Positions 33,299-40,064 of a DNA stretch of 64,000 bases are shown here, piece after piece. Below the pieces are notes generated by a model that was not told the DNA's origin, did no database searches, and saw only the letters and a program-made list of their open reading frames with translations. A program made the position numbers and the translations under genes. Numbering within the stretch: the first letter of the stretch is position 1; every line of letters begins with the position of its first letter. Source of the stretch: DASUPK01 sp963797265 (GTDB taxonomy: Bacteria > Actinomycetota > Thermoleophilia > Solirubrobacterales > 70-9); contig CAWCOY010000003.1 of assembly GCA_963797265.1 (NCBI GenBank), forward strand, positions 62,001 through 126,000. The letters are read 5' to 3'.

Positions 33299-34285
33299 AT
33301 GGCCACGGACACCGAAATCGCGGAGAGACTCCACGTCACACGCTCCCGGGCCAACCCGGGCGGGAAGGCGCAGGACGAGGAGGGCAAGGTCGCCTTCCGC
33401 TCGCGGAAGCCGCCCTGGCTCAAGGTGCCGGCGCCCGGCGGGCCCACGTACCGGCGCCTGAAAAAGGCGATCGAGGCCGACAACCTGCACACGGTCTGCC
33501 AGGAGGCCAACTGCCCCAACGTGGGCGAGTGCTGGGAGCGCGGCACCGCCACCTTCATGATCCTGGGCGACGTCTGCACCCGCCGCTGCGGCTTCTGCAA
33601 CGTCCAGACCGGCAAGCCGACCTGGCACGACCCGCTCGAGCCGCTCCGGGTCGCCAACCAAGTGAAGCGGATGGGCCTGCGCCACGCCGTGATCACCTCG
33701 GTCGACCGCGACGACCTTCCCGACTATGGCGCGAGCGCGTTCGTCGGCGTGATCCGCTCGATCCGCCGCATGGCGCCGGGTTGCAGGGTCGAGGTCCTCA
33801 CCCCCGACTTCCGCGGCCAGGAGATGCCGCTCGCCAAGGTGATCGCCGAGCGGCCCGACGTCTTCAACCACAACGTCGAGACCGTCCCCCGGCTCTACCC
33901 GGTCGCCAGGCGCGGATCGGACTTCATGCGCTCCGCGCGGGTGCTGCGGATGACGAAGGAGATGGCGGGGGACGACGTGGTCACCAAGTCCGGTCTGATG
34001 GTCGGACTGGGAGAGGAGTTCGACGAGATGGTCGAGGCCTTCGGAATCCTGCGCGAGCAGGGCGTCCAGGTGCTCACGGTTGGCCAGTACCTGCGCCCGA
34101 CCGAGAGGCACCTGCCGGTCGATCGCTACTGGCATCCCGACGAGTTCGCTGCGCTGGAGAAGGCGGCGTACGACATGGGATTCGAGTCCGTCGCATCGGG
34201 GCCGCTGGTCCGCAGCTCCTATCACGCGGACGAGCAGCTCCCGGCGGCTGTTGATGCGAGGGTGCGGGAAGCGCAACCCGTTTGA
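33299..34285 (+). CDS. lipA: Lipoyl synthase LipA
   Basis: 328 residues. Radical SAM enzyme that inserts two sulfurs into octanoyl-lipoyl domains. The auxiliary cluster motif is CQEANCPNVGEC and the radical SAM motif is CTRRCGFCNV. VITSVDRDDLPDYGASAF, TPDFRGQE, NVETVPRLYP and KSGLMVGLGE follow as in other LipA proteins, with the RSSYHADEQ block at the end. The last nine residues (ARVREAQPV) and the stop codon are supplied by a palindromic repeat. Confidence 0.97.
   Translation: MATDTEIAERLHVTRSRANPGGKAQDEEGKVAFRSRKPPWLKVPAPGGPTYRRLKKAIEADNLHTVCQEANCPNVGECWERGTATFMILGDVCTRRCGFCNVQTGKPTWHDPLEPLRVANQVKRMGLRHAVITSVDRDDLPDYGASAFVGVIRSIRRMAPGCRVEVLTPDFRGQEMPLAKVIAERPDVFNHNVETVPRLYPVARRGSDFMRSARVLRMTKEMAGDDVVTKSGLMVGLGEEFDEMVEAFGILREQGVQVLTVGQYLRPTERHLPVDRYWHPDEFAALEKAAYDMGFESVASGPLVRSSYHADEQLPAAVDARVREAQPV
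34256..34285 (-). repeat. Palindromic element copy 6 (forms the lipA 3' end)
   Basis: Plus-strand order: GCGA, GGG 34260-34262, TGCG, loop GGAAG, CGCA, unpaired A, CCC 34277-34279, GTTTGA. The most diverged copy, with a four-pair inner stem. The lipA TGA stop lies in its GTTTGA end. Confidence 0.65.
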
Positions 34286-34334
34286 CGTAGGTCCAAACGC
34301 ACCTTTCCCTGCAAGTGCGTGTTTTGGGTCTCCG

Positions 34335-34340
34335 TAGCCT
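34335..34340 (+). promoter_or_regulatory. -10 box of a probable leaderless promoter (lysozyme-like gene)
   Basis: TAGCCT, six bases, then the ATG at 34347. A CTGCAAGTGC motif lies 20 bp further upstream. Confidence 0.5.
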
Positions 34341-34346
34341 CGCACT

Positions 34347-35546
34347 ATGCGTTTCCGCCGACGCCGATACCTCTACGCCCTGCTCGCGACCGCCGCGCTC
34401 GTGGCGCTCGCTGCGGGTCCGCTGAGCGGCGGGGCGGTCTCCCAGACGACCGACGACACCGCCAAGGCGAAGAGCCCGCTGGCCGGCGACGGGATGTGGA
34501 TCTGGTACATGAGCCACTCGGCGCACGGCAAGATCGGCAAGATCGCGAAGCGGGCGCACGCGCGCGGGATCGAGACCGTGCTGATCAAGTCAGGGGACGG
34601 CACCACCTACTGGAAGCAGTTCTCGTCGTCGCTGGTCAGCCGGCTGCACGCGCGCGGACTGAACGTCTGCGCGTGGCAGTTCATCTACGGTCGCAAACCC
34701 GCCAAGGAGGCGCGCGTCGGCGCGGCCGCGGCCGCCAGGGGCGCCGACTGCCTGGTGATGGATGTCGAGAGCCAGTACGAGGGTCGCTACCCGCAGGCCT
34801 CCACCTACATGAGCATGCTCCGCTCGATGGTTGGGGCGGACTATCCGATCGGCCTCGCCAGCTTCCCGTACGTCGACTATCACCCGGCCCTCCCCTACTC
34901 GGTGTTCCTCGGGCCGGGCGGCGCGCAGTACAACGTGCCGCAGCTCTACTGGAAGGACATCGGCACCACCGTCGACACCGGCTTCACCCACACCTGGGTC
35001 TGGAACCGGATCTACAGGCGTCAGATCGATCCGCTCGGGCAGGTCTACAACAAGCCGAAGGCCGGACAGATCAAGCGCTTCAGGGGGCTGGCCATGGCTC
35101 ACGGGTTCGACGGCGTCAGCTGGTGGAGCTGGCAGTCGGCGGGCAAGCGCCAGTGGCAGGCCGTCGGCGTCCCCGTCTCCCCCGCGGCCGTGACGCCCTA
35201 TCCGAGCTATCCCTTCCTTCGTCTCGGCTCGAAGGGCGACTTCGTCGCCTGGGCGCAGCAGCTTCTCGCGGGCGGCGGCTTCACCGCGCCGATCACCGGC
35301 TACTACCAGGCCTCGACCCAGGCGGCCGTCTTCTCCTTCCAGGCGAGCCACGGGCTGCCGCAGACCGGCAACCTCGACGTGCCCACCTGGACCGTGCTTC
35401 TGCAGAACGATCCGCTGCCGGTGCGCTGGACCAACGGTGGCGCAGTGGCGGCGCGCTCGGGCGGCCGAATCGCCCTGCCGCCGCCTCGCTCGGCGAAGCT
35501 GCCGGCGGTCAAGGACGAAATTCCGCCAATACGGCTTCGCCACTAG
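34347..35546 (+). CDS. Secreted lysozyme-like TIM-barrel protein with peptidoglycan-binding domain
   Basis: 399 residues. Twin-Arg-like basic start (MRFRRRRYLYALLATAALVA) and a signal segment. The barrel begins GMWIWYMSHSAHGKIGKIAKRAHARGIETVLIKSGDG. DCLVMDVESQYEG is a possible acidic active-site strand, followed by GLASFPYVDYHP and VSWWSWQSAG. The C-terminal part (FLRLGSKGDFVAWAQQLLAGGGF) is a PG-binding-1 domain. Probably acts on the cell wall or binds it; catalysis is not certain. Confidence 0.75.
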   Translation: MRFRRRRYLYALLATAALVALAAGPLSGGAVSQTTDDTAKAKSPLAGDGMWIWYMSHSAHGKIGKIAKRAHARGIETVLIKSGDGTTYWKQFSSSLVSRLHARGLNVCAWQFIYGRKPAKEARVGAAAAARGADCLVMDVESQYEGRYPQASTYMSMLRSMVGADYPIGLASFPYVDYHPALPYSVFLGPGGAQYNVPQLYWKDIGTTVDTGFTHTWVWNRIYRRQIDPLGQVYNKPKAGQIKRFRGLAMAHGFDGVSWWSWQSAGKRQWQAVGVPVSPAAVTPYPSYPFLRLGSKGDFVAWAQQLLAGGGFTAPITGYYQASTQAAVFSFQASHGLPQTGNLDVPTWTVLLQNDPLPVRWTNGGAVAARSGGRIALPPPRSAKLPAVKDEIPPIRLRH

Positions 35547-35640
35547 GTCGCGGCCACAGGCGGCCGCCCACCACAACCGCTCAGGGCTTCGCCCTTCGCT
35601 CAAAGGCGCGCGGCCTGGTGGCCGCTTAGGCTTCGCCGCG
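35533..35640. repeat. Array of alternating short hairpins between the lysozyme-like and rhomboid genes
   Basis: In order: GGC-TTC-GCC (35533), GCGGCC-6 nt-GGCCGC (35550-35567), AGGGC-TTC-GCCCT (35583-35595), GCGGCC-TGGT-GGCCGC (35610-35625), AGGC-TTC-GCC (35628). Two roughly 48 bp units of the same design lie side by side. It covers the end of the lysozyme-like gene and the rhomboid 5' region. Possibly a terminator or a REP-like element. Confidence 0.6.
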
Positions 35641-35644
35641 TCCG

Positions 35645-36514
35645 GTGCTGCCGCTGAAGGACAACAACCCGACCGCGCGCTTCCCGGTCCTCACGGTCGC
35701 CCTGATCGTGATCAACGTCGCGGTCTTCATCTGGCAGCTCAACTTCCCCACGGACGAGGTGCTCGACCAGGTCGGCTTCGGCTCGATCGACCAGAGCTCG
35801 CTCGAGTACGGCGCGATTCCGTACCGGATCTCCCACATGGACTCTCGCGACTGCGCCGTGGGCGCGGTGGCGGCGTCCCAGGGGCAGCTGGAGGCCGGGG
35901 TGGTCTGTCCGGGGACCAAGGAGTACGACCGGGCCGTGGCGATCGGTCGGGAGAACCCCAATGCGCAACCGATCACGATCAACGAGGCGCCCTGGTGGCA
36001 GACCCTGTTCAGCTCGATGTTCATGCACGGCGGCTTCCTCCACATCGCGGGCAACATGCTCTTCCTCTGGGTCTTCGGCAACAACATCGAGGACCGGCTG
36101 GGCAGGGTGAAGTTCCTGCTCTTCTACCTGCTGGCGGGTCTGATCGCGGTCTACACCCAGGCCCTGATCGACACCTCGTCGACCGCCCCGACGATCGGCG
36201 CGAGCGGAGCGATCGCCGGGGTGCTCGGGGCCTACGCCCTCCTCTTCCCCCGCGCCCGGGTGCTGACGCTGATCTTCATCATCTTCTTCGTCACGCTGGT
36301 CGAAATACCGGCGCTGATCTTGCTCGCGGTCTGGTTCATCCTCCAGTTCGTCCCGGCCCTGGGACAGGTCGCGGTCGATCCGGGGGGCGGCCAGGGAGTC
36401 GCCTACTTCGCTCACGTGGGCGGGTTCGTCTTCGGTTTGGCCGTCGCTGCGGTCATGCTTTCCATCTCCGGCCGGAGAGGCGGAGAAGAACCGCCGCGAT
36501 TACCCGTCTACTGA
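35645..36514 (+). CDS. Rhomboid-family intramembrane serine protease
   Basis: 289 residues from GTG 35645. Starts with PLKDNNPTARFPVLTVALIVINVAVFIWQ. A long extracytoplasmic insertion with two cysteines follows (residues about 45-110). Then come WWQTLFSSMFMHGGFLHIAGNMLFLWVFGNNIEDRLG, the catalytic serine in TIGASGAIAGVLGAYALLFPRA, and the catalytic histidine in YFAHVGGFVFGL. Cleaves membrane-bound substrates; targets are unknown. Confidence 0.93.
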   Translation: MLPLKDNNPTARFPVLTVALIVINVAVFIWQLNFPTDEVLDQVGFGSIDQSSLEYGAIPYRISHMDSRDCAVGAVAASQGQLEAGVVCPGTKEYDRAVAIGRENPNAQPITINEAPWWQTLFSSMFMHGGFLHIAGNMLFLWVFGNNIEDRLGRVKFLLFYLLAGLIAVYTQALIDTSSTAPTIGASGAIAGVLGAYALLFPRARVLTLIFIIFFVTLVEIPALILLAVWFILQFVPALGQVAVDPGGGQGVAYFAHVGGFVFGLAVAAVMLSISGRRGGEEPPRLPVY

Positions 36515-36516
36515 AA

Positions 36517-36732
36517 TTGGATCCCGACCTCCGGAACGCGCTGCTGCTGCTCGGCCTGATCTTCTGCGGGTTCTTCGCCGTCCTGACGATCTACGTGATC
36601 GCCGACACCGGGCTGCACCTGAGGACCTACGGCGACATCGGCGCGATCATCCTCTACGGCATCTCGCTGCTGATCGTCGTGATGATCGCGGCGGGCCTGC
36701 TCGGCGCGCTCCGCAACCCGCCCGATGATTAA
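36517..36732 (+). CDS. Small two-helix membrane protein
   Basis: About 71 residues from TTG 36517 (CTG 36511 is an alternative; there is no ATG or GTG). Two predicted membrane helices: LLLLGLIFCGFFAVLTIYVIA and GAIILYGISLLIVVMIAAGL. It lies 2 bp after the rhomboid stop and overlaps the carboxypeptidase start by 8 bp, so it is coupled to both. Start and function are uncertain. Confidence 0.6.
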   Translation: MDPDLRNALLLLGLIFCGFFAVLTIYVIADTGLHLRTYGDIGAIILYGISLLIVVMIAAGLLGALRNPPDD

Positions 36733-37822
36733 GCGAGTCGCCGCCATCGTGGGGCTCCTGCTCGGCCTCGGCGCCGTCGGGGTGATCGCCATCTCGATCT
36801 GGCCGGAAGAGGCGGGCGACGGGGACACCCAATCGTCGACGATGGGCCACCGGACGCTGTCCTCCACTAGGGGCGCCAGGACGAACGGCAGCCGAGCTCG
36901 CTCGGAATCGCCGGCTGAGCGACGTGCCGACCGGGTCAGGGCCGACCTCGCCGCGATGGAGCGTCCGGACGACGCGCGGTTCACGCTGCAGCCGGTGACC
37001 GGACCGCTGCCGGTCCACCTCCGGTTCAAGCACCCACCGGTCGCGGGAGTCCTCTTCGACGTGAGGAGCGGCGAGGTCCTCTGGCAGCGCAATCCCGGGC
37101 TGGAACGGCCGATCGCCAGCCTGACGAAGATGATGACCGCCCTGATGGTCGCGCGATCCGATCCCCCGAACGCGCGCGTCAAGGTGAGCCGCAACGCGGC
37201 GCACACCCAGGGCTCGGCGACCGGACTGCTGCCGCGCGGCCGCAGGGTGCCGCTCGAGGCGCTCCTGAAGGCCCTGATTCTGATCTCGGCCAACGACGCC
37301 GCCGTCGCACTTGCGGAGCACGAGGGGGGCAGCGTGCCCCACTTCATCAAGGAGATGAATGCGCAGGCCCAGGGAATGGGGCTCTCCTGCACGCACTTCA
37401 CCACCCCGAACGGATTGCGCGATCGCGGCAACCACTCGTGCCCGCGCGACCTGGCCGCGCTCGCCCGAGCGGATCTGGCGAACAAGCGGATCGCGCAGAT
37501 CGCGCGGACGAGGTACGCGAAGCCGCGCTTCCCGATCAAGGGCAAGAACCTCTACCTGACGAACAACCACTACTTCCTGCAGCACGGGATCGGCGTCCCG
37601 GGGGCGCAGGTGACCGGGCTGAAGACGGGCTTCACCGACGCCGCCGGCAGCTGCTACGTCACCACGGCGCGGCTGGGCAGCCACCATCTCGGCCTGGTGC
37701 TCATCCATTCCCCCAGCCCGCTCACCCAGGTGCCCGCCCTGCTGCGGGCCGGTTTCGAGGAGGTCGGAGCGATCGCGCCGGCTACGCCCGCGCCTCCCGT
37801 GGTTCCCCCTCCGAGCGACTGA
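36725..37822 (+). CDS. D-alanyl-D-alanine carboxypeptidase (DacA-like, family S11)
   Basis: 365 residues. A membrane anchor (VAAIVGLLLGLGAVGVIAISI), a charged linker of about 70 residues, then the penicillin-binding fold. The three active-site motifs are SLTK (in IASLTKMMTALMVA), SAN (in ILISANDAAVALAEHEGG) and KTG (in VTGLKTGFTDAAGSCYV). Trims peptidoglycan stem peptides outside the membrane. The C-terminus is Pro-rich and short, without the long beta domain of E. coli DacA. Confidence 0.93.
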   Translation: MIKRVAAIVGLLLGLGAVGVIAISIWPEEAGDGDTQSSTMGHRTLSSTRGARTNGSRARSESPAERRADRVRADLAAMERPDDARFTLQPVTGPLPVHLRFKHPPVAGVLFDVRSGEVLWQRNPGLERPIASLTKMMTALMVARSDPPNARVKVSRNAAHTQGSATGLLPRGRRVPLEALLKALILISANDAAVALAEHEGGSVPHFIKEMNAQAQGMGLSCTHFTTPNGLRDRGNHSCPRDLAALARADLANKRIAQIARTRYAKPRFPIKGKNLYLTNNHYFLQHGIGVPGAQVTGLKTGFTDAAGSCYVTTARLGSHHLGLVLIHSPSPLTQVPALLRAGFEEVGAIAPATPAPPVVPPPSD

Positions 37823-37831
37823 GCGACCCGG

Positions 37832-38734
37832 GTGCGCGAGCGCCTCAAAGCGTTGACCGACTCGCGCCTTCGCGTGCCTTCGGAGCAGACGCTCGCGTGC
37901 CTCGCGCTGTGCGCGCTCATCCTGGGATTCGCCTCCGCCGACCTGGTCCACACCGAGTCGCGCCTTCCCGATGTGGGCGCGGCCTGCCGGTCGTCCGATG
38001 CCGCCTGCCGCAACGCCCGGCTGAGCGAGCAGCTGGCGCGCGACCGTGCAGCCGACCCGCTTCAGGACCAGTTCAACTCCCGCGCCTGGGTCTACTCGTT
38101 TGCGATCCTGGCGATCGTCGCGCTGACCGTTGCCTACAGATTGCACTCGACCACACGCCGAGATTGGATGCGGATCTTCACCAACCTGGGCGTAACCGGA
38201 GTGTGGCTGGGGATCGGGGCGGCGATCCTGCTGCTCGCAACGGACAGCAGCTCGATGGCGCCTCCGCCCGGCCCCAGCCTGACGATTCCGGTGGTCCTGG
38301 TTGTCGCGGCTGCCGCGGGCACCCTGTTCGGGCGCTCGGAGGGCTGGGCCGAGCAGGCCTCGGGGAACGGGATCATGGAGATGCTCGTCCAGACGGGCAA
38401 GCTCGCCGTTGACATCGGCACCGCCGGACAGGTGCGGCGCTCGCGCATCGAGGAGATTGCCGGGTGGATGTCGCTGATCACGACCGGCCTGACGGCGCTC
38501 ACCTGCCTGTTCGCGCTCGTCTTCGTGCTCGCGCAGCCGGGTTGCGATGCCAGCGCGAGCCCGCCGGGCTGGACCAATCCCATCGACTCGGTCGCGGCGG
38601 TGACGGCGATCGGCGCGATGGCGGCCGCTGTGGGCGCCCTCGTCCTACGCAGATGGATCGCCGCGCTGGTGGGCCTGGTCGTCTGCCCGGTGGCCGTTCT
38701 CTTCGTGCTGGCCAGCACGTGCGCGTTCTACTAA
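37832..38734 (+). CDS. Polytopic membrane protein of unknown function
   Basis: 300 residues from GTG 37832. Predicted helices near residues 22-40, 85-105, 115-135, 150-165, 205-230, 250-270 and 275-297, with a short extracytoplasmic loop holding two cysteines (GAACRSSDAACRN). No family motif recognised. It follows the carboxypeptidase by 9 bp on the same strand, so it may belong to the same transcript. Confidence 0.65.
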   Translation: MRERLKALTDSRLRVPSEQTLACLALCALILGFASADLVHTESRLPDVGAACRSSDAACRNARLSEQLARDRAADPLQDQFNSRAWVYSFAILAIVALTVAYRLHSTTRRDWMRIFTNLGVTGVWLGIGAAILLLATDSSSMAPPPGPSLTIPVVLVVAAAAGTLFGRSEGWAEQASGNGIMEMLVQTGKLAVDIGTAGQVRRSRIEEIAGWMSLITTGLTALTCLFALVFVLAQPGCDASASPPGWTNPIDSVAAVTAIGAMAAAVGALVLRRWIAALVGLVVCPVAVLFVLASTCAFY

Positions 38735-38743
38735 TGCGTCAGA

Positions 38744-39970
38744 TCAGCGGTCCAGCTGCCGCTGGCGGAGGGCGAGCACCACGAGCACCAGGTCGTCGAG
38801 GCGGTGGACGTCGATGCGAGAGAGCTCGCGGACCTGCCTGAGGCGGTAATCGAGCGTGTTCGGGTGAACGTGGAGCCGTTCGGCCGCGCGGCGGCGATCG
38901 AGGTTCGACCCCACGTACTCCCTCAGCGTCTCCACCAGGTCGACCCCGCGCCGGGAGCGGTGGGCATCGAGCGGCGACAGGACGCGCCGCTCCACGGTCT
39001 CGGCGGTGTCCGGCGCATTGGCCAGGAGCAGCTCGAGAAGGAGCTTCTGCGGGTCGAGCGTTCCGCTCAGCTCCAGGCGGCCGCCGAGGTCGGCGAGGCG
39101 GCGCATGTCCTGAAGAGCGGCTGGGAGCTCGGAGCGATCGGTGGCGTGTCCGACCGCAATCAGCGCGCCATTGCCGGTCACGTTGATCGGCGCCTGCGTG
39201 TCGGGAGCCAGCCCAGCGACCCGGACCCCCTCGGTGAGAGCCAGGATCCCTTGGGATCTGAGGGTGGCGGCGAGCGCCGAGTGCCGGCGGGCCGGGGCGT
39301 CCGGAACGGCGGCCGCGAACGGCCGGTACCTGCCCTCGACGGGGATCCCCATCTCCTCGGCCAGCACGCGGAGCTCGGCCGAAAGCTCCCCGCCGGCCAG
39401 TAGCGCATCGAGGAGACTGCGCTGCTGACGTTCCCGCTCGGAGACCAGGTGCTGGCTCTCCTCCAGGTATGCCTGCGCCACGGTCGACGAGATCAGGTCC
39501 ACGAAGTCCATCAACTCCGCGGCGATAATCACCAGGGCTTGCTGCTCCTGGGGCCGGGCGGCCTTCGTGAACGCCTCCCAGCCGATCCGGCCGCCCAACC
39601 GGTAGGCATGCAGTAGGTCCTCCAAAGGCATGCCCTCGGTCGCGCGGTCCTTGGCGGATTTCCGCACTGGGCCAAGGTCCGCGGCCGTGGGGGCACGCCC
39701 GTCGAGAAGCGAGCGGAGAAAGAGCCTCACGTTGCGCTGTGAGATCTCCAGGATCTGACCCGCGATCACTGGCTCGGGAAGCCGTCGGTATCCGTCGATG
39801 CCGCCCCGGAACGCGGAGACCATGCGGGCCGCCAATTCATCGGCGTCGATCCTCGCGACGACCGCCTCAAGCGCCCCCTGGTCGCTGGCCCGTCGGAGGG
39901 ACGCCTCGGAAGGCCCGAGCGACGCTTCGCCGTCTCGGATCTGCCTGGTCAGGCCGACGCTGTGATCCAT
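38744..39970 (-). CDS. PucR-family transcriptional regulator
   Basis: 408 residues from ATG 39970, chosen because GGGAG lies nine bases upstream; upstream in-frame ATG 40006 lacks this and overlaps the predicted promoter. The C-terminal PucR/CdaR helix-turn-helix is clear: LVETLREYVGSNLDRRRAAERLHVHPNTLDYRLRQVRELS. The middle part holds a GGDEF-like or RsbR-like helical region (LHAYRLGGRIGWEAFTKA). Divergent from the large secreted hydrolase, which is its likely target. Inducer unknown. Confidence 0.9.
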   Translation of the reverse strand: MDHSVGLTRQIRDGEASLGPSEASLRRASDQGALEAVVARIDADELAARMVSAFRGGIDGYRRLPEPVIAGQILEISQRNVRLFLRSLLDGRAPTAADLGPVRKSAKDRATEGMPLEDLLHAYRLGGRIGWEAFTKAARPQEQQALVIIAAELMDFVDLISSTVAQAYLEESQHLVSERERQQRSLLDALLAGGELSAELRVLAEEMGIPVEGRYRPFAAAVPDAPARRHSALAATLRSQGILALTEGVRVAGLAPDTQAPINVTGNGALIAVGHATDRSELPAALQDMRRLADLGGRLELSGTLDPQKLLLELLLANAPDTAETVERRVLSPLDAHRSRRGVDLVETLREYVGSNLDRRRAAERLHVHPNTLDYRLRQVRELSRIDVHRLDDLVLVVLALRQRQLDR

Positions 39971-39975
39971 CACAG
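39960..39975. promoter_or_regulatory. Perfect dyad covering the PucR start codon
   Basis: CTGTGAT, spacer CC, ATCACAG: a 7+2+7 perfect inverted repeat that includes the start codon. The half-site TGTGA resembles a CRP half-site, but the spacing is two bases short of the CRP consensus. Autorepression by PucR or control by another factor is possible. Confidence 0.5.
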
Positions 39976-40005
39976 GGAACTCCCAAAAGTTGGTGCCCAC
40001 TCCCA

Positions 40006-40034
40006 TTGTTACGCGAGCGGCACGATCGTAGATT
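40006..40034 (+). promoter_or_regulatory. Promoter of the secreted hydrolase, overlapping the divergent PucR promoter
   Basis: TTGTTA (40006-40011), 17 bp spacer, TAGATT (40029-40034) facing the 40065 gene. The same bases read backwards give TAACAAT, a plausible -10 for the PucR gene. The two promoters would compete for polymerase. Confidence 0.5.
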
Positions 40035-40064
40035 TGTGCCTTCCCGAGCCAGGAGGGATTTGAG

